Below, piece after piece: positions 54,756 to 63,923 of a stretch of 64,000 bases of DNA (position 1 is the stretch's first letter; each line of letters opens with the position of its first letter). The DNA lies in contig NZ_JAHTMR010000001.1 in assembly GCF_019200975.1 (NCBI RefSeq), positions 265,400-329,399 on the forward strand, read 5' to 3'. Below the pieces are notes generated by a model that was not told the origin of the DNA, ran no database searches, and was given only the letters and a program-made list of their open reading frames with translations. Source of the stretch: Pseudomonas sp. PD9R. Lineage in GTDB: Bacteria > Pseudomonadota > Gammaproteobacteria > Pseudomonadales > Pseudomonadaceae. A program made the position numbers and the translations under genes.

Positions 54756-55556
54756 TCAGTAGGTGCGCGAGGGCGCTTGAGTGGTGGCCGGTTCGCGGTA
54801 GCGGGCGAGGGTGGCCATGGCGCTGTGGCGCAGCAGGCTGATGTCGATGGCCACGGCAATGAACTGGCAACCCCAGCTCTGGTAGCGGCGCGCGTCTTCT
54901 TCATTGGGCGCGAGGATTCCGCAGGTTTTGCCGGCTGCGAGGGTGGCGTTCACCGCGTGTTGGATACGTTCCTGAACTTCGGGGTGGCCAGGGTTGCCGG
55001 CATGACCGAGGCCGATGGACAAATCGGCAGGGCCGATGAACACCGCATCGACACCTTCAACGGCGGCGATCGCCTCGACGTTTTCCACACCGGTCCGCGA
55101 TTCCACCTGCACGATCAGGCATAACTGCTCGTGGGCGGTGTTCAGGTAGTCTGGCACGCCGTCCCAGCGCGTGGCACGGGTCAAACCGCCGCCGACACCG
55201 CGAATGCCGTGGGGCGGGTAACGCATGGCGCGCACCAGCGCCTTGGCCTGCTCGGCGGTTTCGACCATCGGGATCATTAGCGTCTGCGCGCCGATATCCA
55301 GCAGTTGCTTGATCAGATTGGCGTCGTCATTGACTGCGCGCACGATCGGCACCGTAGGGTAGGGCGCGACAGCCTGTAGCTGGGCGAGCACGGCGGGTAC
55401 GGTGTTCGGTGCGTGTTCCCCGTCGATCAGCATCCAGTCGTAACCGGTGGTGGCGACGATCTCGGCGGCATAGCCGGTAGCGAACCCGGCCCAGATACCG
55501 TACTGGGTCGCGGAATTGTTCAGCGCGGTTTTGAAAGCGTTGTGAGGCATGTTCAT
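54756..55556 (-). CDS. rhmA: 2-keto-3-deoxy-L-rhamnonate aldolase
   Basis: A 266-residue class II (HpcH/HpaI-type) aldolase, splitting 2-keto-3-deoxy-L-rhamnonate into pyruvate and L-lactaldehyde. GYAAEIVATTGYDWMLIDG and GEHAPNT (His), RYPPHGIRGVGGGLTRATRW, QVESRTGVENV and GPADLSIGLGH (metal Glu and Asp) match E. coli RhmA along the chain. The ATG at 55556 begins MNMPHNAFKTAL. Placed between the dehydratase and the aldehyde dehydrogenase, consistent with this step. Related aldolases act on glucarate, so the substrate call rests partly on context. Confidence 0.88.
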   Translation of the reverse strand: MNMPHNAFKTALNNSATQYGIWAGFATGYAAEIVATTGYDWMLIDGEHAPNTVPAVLAQLQAVAPYPTVPIVRAVNDDANLIKQLLDIGAQTLMIPMVETAEQAKALVRAMRYPPHGIRGVGGGLTRATRWDGVPDYLNTAHEQLCLIVQVESRTGVENVEAIAAVEGVDAVFIGPADLSIGLGHAGNPGHPEVQERIQHAVNATLAAGKTCGILAPNEEDARRYQSWGCQFIAVAIDISLLRHSAMATLARYREPATTQAPSRTY

Positions 55557-55570
55557 GACGAGTTCCTTTC

Positions 55571-56755
55571 TCAGCGGCTGTACGGCCGATGCAATTGGCA
55601 TTCAGGATTGAGCGTTACGCCGAAGCCTGGCTGGTCGAGAGCCGACAGGCGCATGCGACCGTTCACCGGTACCGGTTCGCCGAGTAATTGCGGGTGGAAC
55701 ATCGGCACCACTTCGTCAGCCTTCGGCGCCATCATCAGGAATTCGGCAAACGGGCTGTTATGTCGGGTGGCGACAAAGTGATAGCTGTACACCGAAGAGC
55801 CATGGGGAATGACCAGTGCGTTATGGGCGTCGGCCAGGGCCGAGATTTTCACCAGTTCGGTGAGGCCGCCGCACCAGCCGACATCTGGCTGGATGATGTC
55901 GCAGCAACCCATCTCCAGCAGCATGCGGAAGCCCCAGCGAGTGGCTTCGTGTTCGCCGGTGGTCACCAGCATGCCTTTGGGTACGTTATTGCGCAGGGCC
56001 GCGTAGCCCCAGTAATCGTCAGGCGGCAGGGCTTCTTCGATCCACTTCAAACCGTGTTCGTGCGCGCCGATCGCCAGTCTGGTGGCGTAATTCAGATCCA
56101 GGCTCATCCAGCAATCAAGCATCAGCCAGAAATCCGGACCAACCCGTTCACGCATGGTCGCCAATTCTTCGAGGTTCTTGCGCAGGCCTTCCTCGCCTTC
56201 AGCCGGGCCGTGGTGCAGCGGCATCTTGCCGCCAATGAAACCCATTTTCTGCGCCAGGTCCGGGCGGGCGCCGGTGGCGTAGAACTGCAATTCGTCGCGC
56301 ACCGCGCCGCCGAGCAGTTGGTGCACCGGCTCCTGACGAATCTTGCCGAGCAGGTCCCACAACGCCAGATCGACCCCGGAAATCGTGTTGATCACGATGC
56401 CTTTACGGCCGTAGTACAGGGTCGACTGGTACATCTGGTCCCAGATTTTTTCGATGTCGGTGACTTTGGCGCCTTCAAGGAAGCGCGCCAGGTGCTTCTC
56501 GACGATGTAAGCGGCAGGCTCACCGCCGGTGGTCACCGCGAAACCGACGGTGCCGTCGCTGGCTTCGATTTCCACTACCAGGGTGCCAAGAACGTTGATG
56601 CCGAAGGTGCGGCGGCTCTGGCGGTACTCGGGGTATTTACTCATCGGTGTGGCGATGTGATCGTCGATCCAGTGGCCGTCTGCCTGGTCGTGATAATCCG
56701 CGCCGCCGCCTCGCAGGGTGAAGGCGCGAACGTGTTTGATGGTTGGAATGCCCAT
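55571..56755 (-). CDS. rhmD: L-rhamnonate dehydratase
   Basis: A 394-residue enolase-superfamily dehydratase that removes water from L-rhamnonate. It follows E. coli RhmD closely: [52 protein letters not shown] segment, [29 protein letters not shown] (metal Asp), [10 protein letters not shown] (metal Glu), TTGEHEATR (metal Glu/His), [10 protein letters not shown] and [11 protein letters not shown] (catalytic His). The ATG at 56755 begins [12 protein letters not shown]. It is followed by rhmA and aldA and preceded by the transporter; all four run the same way. Confidence 0.93.
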   Translation of the reverse strand: MGIPTIKHVRAFTLRGGGADYHDQADGHWIDDHIATPMSKYPEYRQSRRTFGINVLGTLVVEIEASDGTVGFAVTTGGEPAAYIVEKHLARFLEGAKVTDIEKIWDQMYQSTLYYGRKGIVINTISGVDLALWDLLGKIRQEPVHQLLGGAVRDELQFYATGARPDLAQKMGFIGGKMPLHHGPAEGEEGLRKNLEELATMRERVGPDFWLMLDCWMSLDLNYATRLAIGAHEHGLKWIEEALPPDDYWGYAALRNNVPKGMLVTTGEHEATRWGFRMLLEMGCCDIIQPDVGWCGGLTELVKISALADAHNALVIPHGSSVYSYHFVATRHNSPFAEFLMMAPKADEVVPMFHPQLLGEPVPVNGRMRLSALDQPGFGVTLNPECQLHRPYSR

Positions 56756-56771
56756 GGTGTGATTCCTTAGG

Positions 56772-58067
56772 TTAAATGGTGGCCGGTTTGTTCGAAGCTG
56801 TGTGGCCGGGCGAACGCACGCCCAGCACCAGCAACGCGGCAATGACGGTGGTAGCGGACAGCAGGTACAAGCCGGCTGCCGGTGAATGGAAGGCGCCTTC
56901 GGCCCAGTTTTTCAGCACCGGGGCGATGAAACCGCCGAGGGCGCCGAACGAGTTGATCAGGGCGATCCCGGCCGCCGCGGCGCTGCCGGCGAGGTAGCTG
57001 GAGGGGAAGGTCCAGAACACTGGCTGTACGGCGATGAATCCCGAGGCGGCGAAGCACAGGGAGGCAATTCCCAGCAATGGGCTGCTGAACGTCACCGAGC
57101 AGGCGATCCCGAAGGCCGCCATCAGCAAGGTCAGGCAGGCGGTACGACGACGTTCGCCGGTGCGGTCGCTATAGCCGGGAATCAGGTAGGCAGCCAGCAA
57201 TGCGCAAATCCATGGGATCGCTGTGACCAGTCCGACCATCAAACCGACCTTGGTGCCAAGCAGGCCGGCGACCTGGCTCGGCAAGTAGAACACCACGCCA
57301 TAAACGCTGGCCTGAATCAGCAGGTAGATCAGGCACAGGTACAGCACCGAAGGCTGGCACAGCACGTTAAGCAGGCTGCGGCCGTGGTTTTGTTTATGGC
57401 TGTCTTCGCGATCGAGCAGTTCCTGCACCTGGAGGCGCTCTTCGGCGGTCAACCACTTGGCATCGGCCGGGCGATTGTCCAGATAAAAGTAAGCCCAGAC
57501 ACCCACCGCAGTGGCCATCAAACCTTCGACCGCAAACAGCCATTGCCAGCCGTGAACGTTGGCAAATCCATCCAGCTCCAGCAGCAGGCCGGACAACGGG
57601 CTGCCGAAGATGAACGCCAGCGGCGCACCGAAGTAGAAAAAGCCCATGGCCTTGCCGCGTACGGCGCTGGGGAACCAGTAGGTGAGATAGAGGATCACGC
57701 CGGGGAAGAATCCGGCTTCGGCCACGCCCAGCAGAAAGCGCAGAACGTAGAAGCTGGTTTCGGTGTGGGCGAAGACCATGGCCGCAGAGACCAGGCCCCA
57801 GGTGACCATGATCCGACACATCCACAGGCGGGCGCCGACGCGGTGCAGGATCAGGTTGCTCGGCACTTCCAGTAACGCGTAACCGACGAAGAACACGCCG
57901 GCGCCGAAGGCGAAGGCCGCGTCACCGATGCCGGTGTCGGCTTGAAAGGCTTGCTTGGCGAACCCGACGTTGGCACGGTCGAGGAAGGCCATGATGTACA
58001 TCAACAGCAGGAAAGGCAGGAGCCGCCAGGAAATTTTGGCGAGCAGAGGCGCGGGTAGAGTCTTCAT
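56772..58067 (-). CDS. MFS transporter, probable L-rhamnonate importer (RhmT-like)
   Basis: A 431-residue inner-membrane protein with about 12 hydrophobic segments of the anion:cation symporter (ACS) family. [21 protein letters not shown] and [33 protein letters not shown] and [20 protein letters not shown] are typical. Others of this group take up sugar acids and related anions. First gene of the operon and next to rhmD, so L-rhamnonate is the likely solute, by context. The ATG at 58067 has AAAGGAA upstream. The longer open frame to 58193 is rejected because it overlaps the LysR promoter region. Confidence 0.9.
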   Translation of the reverse strand: MKTLPAPLLAKISWRLLPFLLLMYIMAFLDRANVGFAKQAFQADTGIGDAAFAFGAGVFFVGYALLEVPSNLILHRVGARLWMCRIMVTWGLVSAAMVFAHTETSFYVLRFLLGVAEAGFFPGVILYLTYWFPSAVRGKAMGFFYFGAPLAFIFGSPLSGLLLELDGFANVHGWQWLFAVEGLMATAVGVWAYFYLDNRPADAKWLTAEERLQVQELLDREDSHKQNHGRSLLNVLCQPSVLYLCLIYLLIQASVYGVVFYLPSQVAGLLGTKVGLMVGLVTAIPWICALLAAYLIPGYSDRTGERRRTACLTLLMAAFGIACSVTFSSPLLGIASLCFAASGFIAVQPVFWTFPSSYLAGSAAAAGIALINSFGALGGFIAPVLKNWAEGAFHSPAAGLYLLSATTVIAALLVLGVRSPGHTASNKPATI

Positions 58068-58157
58068 CGCAGTTTCCTTTGGTAGGGCATTTGTTCTTAT
58101 GGGAAAGACTGTACGGCCGCAGATCGATGCGTTACAAATCGAATCTAGCTCACAGCT

Positions 58158-58174
58158 GATACCTTCAGGGTATC
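58158..58174. promoter_or_regulatory. Perfect 17-bp dyad, LysR-type operator candidate
   Basis: GATACCTTCAGGGTATC is a perfect 6-5-6 palindrome containing ATAC-N7-GTAT and the T-N11-A pattern. It ends 17 bases before the LysR ATG, in the 124-bp gap between the divergent regulator and transporter genes. Binding there could both autoregulate and activate the rhm genes. Confidence 0.65.
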
Positions 58175-58191
58175 GATGAAAAAGGCCTGTC

Positions 58192-59133
58192 ATGACTACG
58201 CCGATCCTCTCCCGCAGCCTGCTTAACCGTCTGCGTTACAAGCACCTGCACATGCTGGTGGCGCTGAGCACCAGCCAAAACCTGCATCGCGCCTCGCAAA
58301 CCCTCAGCATGTCGCAACCAGCCGCTACCCGGATGCTGCATGAGATTGAAGACATGTTTGGCTGCGATCTGTTCGAGCGCTTGCCCCGCGGCATGCGCCC
58401 CACGGCGTTGGGCCAGGAGCTGATTCGCTTCGCCGAATCGGCCCTCAGCGGCCTCGATCGTTGTGCCGAAGATTTGATCGCTCGGCAACAGGGCGGTTAC
58501 GGCTATTTGTCGATCGGCACCATCATGGGCGCGGCGCCGGACCTGGTGATGGATTCGATTGCCGAGATCAAGGCGCTCAATCCGCAGTTGCGAATTCGCA
58601 TCATGGGCGACACCAGCGATCAGGTGATTCAGTTGCTGGAGCAGGGCCGCATCGACCTCGCCATCGCCCGGCGCAATGCCGCCACCGATAGCCAGCATTA
58701 CCAGTTTGAACAACTGGGCAATGAACGCCTGTTGGTGGTGGTGCACGCCGGTCATCCGCTGGCGCGGCGCGAGAAACTTGAGTTGGCGGAGCTGGTCAGT
58801 GCCTGGCCGTGGATCCTGCAACCGGAAACCAGCCCGGCGCGAATCGGCCTGGATCAGGCTTTGCAGCGTCTGGCCTTGCCGCTACCAGCAGACATCATCG
58901 AATGCAGCTCGGTGTATTCCATGCAGCAGCTGATTCAACTGACCGACGCAATCATGGTGCTATCGGAAACGGCACTGCGCGACTACCTGAAGATGGGTCT
59001 GGTGGTGGCGCTGCCGGTGGAACTCGATGTTCAACTGGCGCCCTTTGGACTGTTGATGCGTAAAGGCGAACACATCACTCGGGAATTGGGTTTGTTTATC
59101 GATTTGTTGCGCAGCAAAGCGGCTAAATTTTGA
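58192..59133 (+). CDS. LysR-family regulator of the rhamnonate cluster (GbpR-like)
   Basis: A 313-residue regulator. The helix-turn-helix region is RYKHLHMLVALSTSQNLHRASQTLSMSQPAATRMLHEIEDMFG (about 14-56); it resembles the GbpR/sugar-acid-sensing group of LysR proteins. The substrate domain includes LSIGTIMGAAPDLVMDSIAE and MQQLIQLTDAIMVLSETALRDYL. It is divergent from the rhm operon (124-bp gap with the dyad), so regulation of that operon is likely. Its ATG has AAAGG upstream. The inducer is not known; rhamnonate or the keto acid is an inference. Confidence 0.88.
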   Translation: MTTPILSRSLLNRLRYKHLHMLVALSTSQNLHRASQTLSMSQPAATRMLHEIEDMFGCDLFERLPRGMRPTALGQELIRFAESALSGLDRCAEDLIARQQGGYGYLSIGTIMGAAPDLVMDSIAEIKALNPQLRIRIMGDTSDQVIQLLEQGRIDLAIARRNAATDSQHYQFEQLGNERLLVVVHAGHPLARREKLELAELVSAWPWILQPETSPARIGLDQALQRLALPLPADIIECSSVYSMQQLIQLTDAIMVLSETALRDYLKMGLVVALPVELDVQLAPFGLLMRKGEHITRELGLFIDLLRSKAAKF

Positions 59134-59225
59134 TTCGTTGGTCAGTTTTTTTGTGTCTGGTTATTTGCCGCGAGCGCATAAGCCTATAAACTTAACCTTT
59201 CGGTCAGCTTTGCACTGTCAATTAC

Positions 59226-59252
59226 AGCCCTTTGCTACAGTCCAAAAGGGCT
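59226..59252. other. Hairpin between the LysR gene and the molybdenum operon
   Basis: AGCCCTTT (59226-59233) and AAAGGGCT (59245-59252) form an 8-bp stem with an 11-base loop. No clear T-run follows, so a weak terminator of the LysR transcript or a leader structure are both possible. Confidence 0.4.
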
Positions 59253-59320
59253 TCTGCAAGACTCGAGATTTCCAGAACATAACCAGAAGGGCGGGCCCAT
59301 AACCGCCCAGAGGATGATCC

Positions 59321-62152
59321 ATGTCCAACCGTGATATATCCCGGCGCTCGTTCCTTCAGGGCGGGCTGGTAGCGGGTGTGAGCGTGACGCTTACACCGCT
59401 CAGCAGTCAGGCGCTGGCAGCCTTGATGGAAAACAGCGTGACCGTGCCGTCCGAGCAGTGGCTTGGCAACAACGGCAAGGCGCGCGCCCGTAACGATGCC
59501 TTGTCCAAGGTCTGCGGCAGCAAAGTATTTGCCCGCGACATCCGCGCCAAGGACATGCCGGGCTGGCCGCAGCAGCAGGGCCACGCCATGCTGCTGAAGA
59601 CCATCAAGGCCGACCGTATCTACGACGGTTACGACCTGTCGTGGCTGGGCGCCGAGCTGCAGCCCGACCGCATCGTCACCGCCGAAGATCTGGTCAAGGA
59701 CGGTATCGTCTTTCCGGAAGAGCACGCCCCTGACCCGCTGTTGCCGGCTGGCAAGGTGCCGATGTTCATCGGTCACCCGGTGGCGATCCTGATCTGGAAT
59801 GACTTCGAGCGCTTCCGTCAGGCTAAATCCAAACTCAAATTCAATGACAAAGCAATCCGCTACGGCAATAGAGCGCCGTTCTACGAAGGCGATCCCTACG
59901 GCAGTTTCCGCTACGTGCGCGTTGGTGGTGCGACCTCGGCGGACGAAGACGAATTCGCCAGCCTCAAGGACTCGATCCTGTTCCCGATGCTGCGCAACCG
60001 TCGTCCCGTATGGAATTCCCAGCCGAACCTGCACGGCAACCTGACCGAGCGCGGGCTGTTCTATGCCGAACGCATGAAGCAGCAGATCGACACGCCGCCA
60101 GACAACTGGCTGGTGTTCGACGAGCGCTACAAGACGCCGTCGATCGAACCGGCCGCGATGGAACCGGACAACGGCAACGGCTGGTACGACCCGGCGACCA
60201 AGACCCTGCATTTCGTCGTCGCCACCCAGTGCCCGCTGGAAGCGGCGACCGAGACCGCGAAGATGATCGCGCCGTCGCGTTTCGGCCTGGCGAACCTGAA
60301 CATGCACCCCGGTTACACCGTTGGCTACGGCTCGAAAGACCACAACATTTTCGTCTACTACGCAGCCCTCGCGGCGTTGTACGGCGCCGGTGTGCCAGTG
60401 CGTTTGGCCAACGACCGCTATGAGCAGTTCCAGAGCGGCATCAAGCGCCACCCGTTCGATATTCGCTATCAATTGGCGGTGGATAAGACCGATCACAGCT
60501 TCAAGATTTTTCGCGCCGACATGAGTGTCGACGGCGGCGGGCGGGTCAACTACAGCCCATCCGTAGCGGCCGTTGGCGCCACGGCTGCACAATCGATCTA
60601 CTACATGCCGCAGAATGATTTGCAGGTCACGGCCTATCATTCCCGCGCCGTTGAAGCCGGATCGATGCGCGGCTACGGCACGCTGCAGAGCATGGCTTCC
60701 ACCGAGATGATGGTCGACGAAATCGCCGATCGTCTCGGCATCGACGCCATCGACCTGCGCAAGAAAAACGCCCTGCGTTCGGGCATGAAAAACACCCAGG
60801 GCGCGGTGCCGGCAGGGGCGTTGCGCCTGCACGAAATTCTCGACAAGGCTGGGGTTCACGAAGTCTGGAAAAATCGCGACGCGATCAAGAAGCAGCGGGA
60901 AGCGGCGGATCCTGATCACTGGTACGGCGTCGGTTTCGCCATTTGCCAGAAGGACTTTGGCACCGGTTCCGAAGCGCCGATGGCCAGCATCGAATTCACC
61001 GCCGAAGGCCGCATCACCCTGCGTCATATCGGCATCGAAATCGGTACGGGCATGTCCACCTCGCAAGCGATGGTCGTGGCTGATTTCCTCGGTAACCCGG
61101 CGCACGAAGTGAAGACCGGTGAAACCGATTGGAAAGAGATGCAGCTGACCAGCGGCGGCAACCCTTACATCATGAGCCAGGCCGAACAGGACAACTTCCT
61201 GCGCAACCCGCGCTGGGTCGGCAAGATCGCTTCGGCCTCGTCGGCGACCAACTCCGCCTACTACTTCAGCCACGCCACCCGTGAAGCGGCGCGCGTGTTG
61301 TTCAACCACGGCCTGTGGCCGGCGGCACTGGAAATCTGGCGTCAAGGCCCCTACGGCGGGCAGGCCAATCCTTACGTGGTGCGCCGTGAAGACGCGCATT
61401 GGGTCGACGGCAAACTGACTGCCAATGGCATGGAGCCGTTGGCATTTGAAGTGCTGGCCAAGCGTGCCCACGAGCGTGGTCTGGTTACCGCTGCAACCGT
61501 GCATGGTTTCAACCGCTGGAGCTGGGCCGAAGCCGAGTACAGCATCGACGGCGTGCGCGAGCGCTTGCCGCTGGATGGCCTGGCGGTGAAGTACGGCGAC
61601 GGAGCTCCGAACGCGAAGAAAGCGCAAATGAACAGCGCTGGTTTCCATTTGCTGGATCGGCAGAACATCGCCTACCCGGTGACCCAGTTGAACAACGCGG
61701 CCGTGACCTACTACAGCCCGGTCGCGACGCTGGTGGAATTGAAAGTGAACAAGGGCTCGGCCGAAGTGCAAGTGCTCAACCATCACTCGTGGGTCGAGTG
61801 CGGTCGGGTGATTGTGCCAGAGCTGGTCAAGGGTCAGATCGAAGGCGGGATCGCCATGGGTATCGGCCACGCGCTGATGGAAGAAATGCCGCTGTACGAA
61901 GGTGGGCCGGGTGAGGGCGATTGGAACTTCAACCGTTACCGCTTGCCGATGGCGCGGCACGTCGCCGTTTGGAAGCAGACGTCGGAAATCCTCCCGCCAC
62001 TGTCGCCAAGCGACCCGTCCAAAGGCATTGCCGAAGTGGTGATGATCCCGGTGGTCGGCGCCATCGGCAACGGCGTGGCTCACGCCATCGGCAAGCGCGT
62101 TCGCGACCTGCCTATCACTTCTGCGCGCATCAAGGAGGCCCTCAATGGCTAA
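59321..62152 (+). CDS. Molybdenum-cofactor oxidoreductase large subunit, Tat-exported (IorB type)
   Basis: A 943-residue xanthine-dehydrogenase-family subunit of the isoquinoline 1-oxidoreductase beta kind. It has a Tat signal (NRDISRRSFLQGG then a hydrophobic stretch to about 33). Two molybdopterin-binding regions follow: AATETAKMIAPSRFGLANLN, SMRGYGTLQSMASTEMMVDE, RHIGIEIGTGMSTSQAMV, and near the end KGIAEVVMIPVVGAIGNGVA, where the Glu of GIAE is the probable active-site residue. Substrate could be an aldehyde or N-heterocycle. It overlaps the 2Fe-2S subunit gene by 8 bases. GAGGATG precedes the ATG. Confidence 0.92.
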   Translation: MSNRDISRRSFLQGGLVAGVSVTLTPLSSQALAALMENSVTVPSEQWLGNNGKARARNDALSKVCGSKVFARDIRAKDMPGWPQQQGHAMLLKTIKADRIYDGYDLSWLGAELQPDRIVTAEDLVKDGIVFPEEHAPDPLLPAGKVPMFIGHPVAILIWNDFERFRQAKSKLKFNDKAIRYGNRAPFYEGDPYGSFRYVRVGGATSADEDEFASLKDSILFPMLRNRRPVWNSQPNLHGNLTERGLFYAERMKQQIDTPPDNWLVFDERYKTPSIEPAAMEPDNGNGWYDPATKTLHFVVATQCPLEAATETAKMIAPSRFGLANLNMHPGYTVGYGSKDHNIFVYYAALAALYGAGVPVRLANDRYEQFQSGIKRHPFDIRYQLAVDKTDHSFKIFRADMSVDGGGRVNYSPSVAAVGATAAQSIYYMPQNDLQVTAYHSRAVEAGSMRGYGTLQSMASTEMMVDEIADRLGIDAIDLRKKNALRSGMKNTQGAVPAGALRLHEILDKAGVHEVWKNRDAIKKQREAADPDHWYGVGFAICQKDFGTGSEAPMASIEFTAEGRITLRHIGIEIGTGMSTSQAMVVADFLGNPAHEVKTGETDWKEMQLTSGGNPYIMSQAEQDNFLRNPRWVGKIASASSATNSAYYFSHATREAARVLFNHGLWPAALEIWRQGPYGGQANPYVVRREDAHWVDGKLTANGMEPLAFEVLAKRAHERGLVTAATVHGFNRWSWAEAEYSIDGVRERLPLDGLAVKYGDGAPNAKKAQMNSAGFHLLDRQNIAYPVTQLNNAAVTYYSPVATLVELKVNKGSAEVQVLNHHSWVECGRVIVPELVKGQIEGGIAMGIGHALMEEMPLYEGGPGEGDWNFNRYRLPMARHVAVWKQTSEILPPLSPSDPSKGIAEVVMIPVVGAIGNGVAHAIGKRVRDLPITSARIKEALNG

Positions 62153-62684
62153 CCGTCCGCTTCAACTGACCCTCAACGGTCAATCCGTCGGCCCGGTGGA
62201 CATCCCTGATGACCTGCCGATGATCGATTACCTGCACGAATACAAAAACCTCACCGGCTCGCGCCTGGGTTGCGGTCAGGGTATCTGCCACGCCTGCGTG
62301 GTGATCGTCGACAACCCCGACGGCACCAGCGAAGAAGTGCGCACCTGCATCACCGGCGCGCATTACTTCGAAGGCAAGAAAGTGCGGACCATCGAAGGCC
62401 ACGCTACCCGCGACGAGCAAGGCAAGGTCACCGAGCTGAACCCGATCCAGCAGCGCTTCGTCGACGAATTCGCCTTCCAGTGCAGCTACTGCGCACCAGG
62501 TTTCGTCAACGCCGCGACCGTGTTGGTGGAAAAGTTGCAGCGCCAGCCGATCGTCAAAAGCCAGCTGGAAAAAGTCATCGAGGACAGCCTCGGCCATCAC
62601 ATCTGCCGCTGCACCGGGTACGTGCGTTACTACAGCGCCACGCGCAACGTGCTGACCGATCTCGGCCTGGTCAAGGAGGGTTAA
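62145..62684 (+). CDS. 2Fe-2S subunit of the molybdenum oxidoreductase (IorA type)
   Basis: A 179-residue iron-sulfur protein with two 2Fe-2S clusters. The plant-ferredoxin-like first cluster has Cys43, Cys48, Cys51 (LGCGQGICHACVV) and Cys68 (RTCITG); the second is CSYCAPGFVN plus ICRCTGYVRYYSA. It shuttles electrons from molybdenum to the cytochrome. It has no signal peptide of its own, so it should travel to the periplasm folded with the Tat-exported large subunit (inference). The ATG lies inside the 3' end of the large subunit gene (8-base overlap). Confidence 0.92.
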   Translation: MANRPLQLTLNGQSVGPVDIPDDLPMIDYLHEYKNLTGSRLGCGQGICHACVVIVDNPDGTSEEVRTCITGAHYFEGKKVRTIEGHATRDEQGKVTELNPIQQRFVDEFAFQCSYCAPGFVNAATVLVEKLQRQPIVKSQLEKVIEDSLGHHICRCTGYVRYYSATRNVLTDLGLVKEG

Positions 62685-62686
62685 GC

Positions 62687-63922
62687 ATGAAGCAACTACT
62701 TAGCCGTCTTGCGTTGGCGGTTGGTTTGGCTGCGCCTGTGTTGCTGGCGCACGCCGATGATCAGGCCAAGCGCGGCGAGTACCTTGCCCGCGCCGCCGAC
62801 TGCATGGCCTGCCACACCGCGCCGGGTGGCGCGCCGTATGCAGGCGGCCTGCCAATCGTCTCGCCGTTCGGCACGATCTACGGCACCAACATCACCCCGA
62901 GCAAAGAGCACGGTATCGGCTTGTACAGCGATGACGAATTCTTCGCTGCGTTGACTGAAGGCAAGCGCCGCGACGGTGCGAACCTGTATCCGGCGATGCC
63001 GTACACCTCGTATCACTTGATGCCACGTGAAGACTCTGATGCGATTCACGCGTATCTGAAAACCGTCGAGCCGATCGAGCGCGCCGCACCGGTCACCAGC
63101 CTGAGCTTTCCGTTCAACGTGCGCCTGGGCCTGATGGGCTGGAACATGCTCTACGGCAAAGACGTGAAGCTCGAACCCGCCGAAGGCAAAAGCGAAGCCT
63201 GGAAACGTGGCCAGTACATGGTCGACGTGCTCGGCCACTGCGGCGAATGCCACACGCCACGGGGGATGCCCGGTGCGATGCAGCAAGACAAACGCCTGAC
63301 CGGCGGCCTGCTCAACGGCTATCTGGCGCCAAGCCTGCTGGCCAATGACCTGGCTAGTCGCGGCTGGAATCCTCAGGACTTGAGCTCGTTCCTCAAGCAC
63401 GGTATGAGTGCCCAGGGCACGATGTTCAATGAGATGTTCCCGGTGTTCCACAACAGCACTCAGGGCCTGAATGATCCGGACCTGGCGGCGATGGCGACCT
63501 TCCTGCTCGGCGATCAACCGCCAGCGGCAAAAGTGCTGACCGATGTGCCATTGGAAAAACTCAGTGCGAGCGCACAGCGTGGCCGTCAGGAATATTTGAA
63601 CGTCTGCGCCGGTTGTCACGCGGTCGGTGGTGAAGGCAAGCCGCACATTGCCGTGGCCATGCGCGGCAACACCACGCTGCGCCTGGAAGATCCGCGCAAC
63701 CTGGTGCGGGTGATCGACGACGGTATCGGCGAGCAGAAGTTTGCCGGCTTCGAACACATGCAACCGATGCCGGGCTTTTCCGAGAAGCTCAGCCACGAGC
63801 AACTCACCGATCTGCTGAACTACCTGCGCCAGGGTTGGGGAGGTCAGCCGGGTGACCTGGCGGTGAATGATGTGCAGAAGCTGCGAGCCGATGCGCCGCC
63901 GCTTGAGCACAAGGCCCACTGA
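62687..63922 (+). CDS. Tri-heme c-type cytochrome subunit
   Basis: A 411-residue secreted cytochrome with a Sec signal peptide (MKQLLSRLALAVGLAAPVLLAHA) and three heme-binding CXXCH motifs: CMACH (39-43), CGECH (185-189) and CAGCH (307-311). This layout is that of the membrane-associated cytochrome subunits of alcohol and sugar dehydrogenases (for example gluconate dehydrogenase), which pass electrons to ubiquinone. Here it should accept electrons from the molybdenum and 2Fe-2S subunits. The start is 2 bases after the previous stop and has AAGGAGG before it, so it is the third gene of the operon. Confidence 0.93.
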   Translation: MKQLLSRLALAVGLAAPVLLAHADDQAKRGEYLARAADCMACHTAPGGAPYAGGLPIVSPFGTIYGTNITPSKEHGIGLYSDDEFFAALTEGKRRDGANLYPAMPYTSYHLMPREDSDAIHAYLKTVEPIERAAPVTSLSFPFNVRLGLMGWNMLYGKDVKLEPAEGKSEAWKRGQYMVDVLGHCGECHTPRGMPGAMQQDKRLTGGLLNGYLAPSLLANDLASRGWNPQDLSSFLKHGMSAQGTMFNEMFPVFHNSTQGLNDPDLAAMATFLLGDQPPAAKVLTDVPLEKLSASAQRGRQEYLNVCAGCHAVGGEGKPHIAVAMRGNTTLRLEDPRNLVRVIDDGIGEQKFAGFEHMQPMPGFSEKLSHEQLTDLLNYLRQGWGGQPGDLAVNDVQKLRADAPPLEHKAH

Positions 63923-63923
63923 C

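Noticed and set aside
53302..58067. Reading the cluster as D-galactonate or glucarate catabolism
   Set aside because: The dehydratase follows the rhamnonate dehydratase sequence pattern throughout, and an AldA-type lactaldehyde dehydrogenase is present, which fits rhamnonate and not galactonate or glucarate.
59222..62083. Long minus-strand open frame (953 residues) opposite the molybdenum large subunit
   Set aside because: Antisense shadow of the Tat-exported subunit, with no motif and shadow-type composition.
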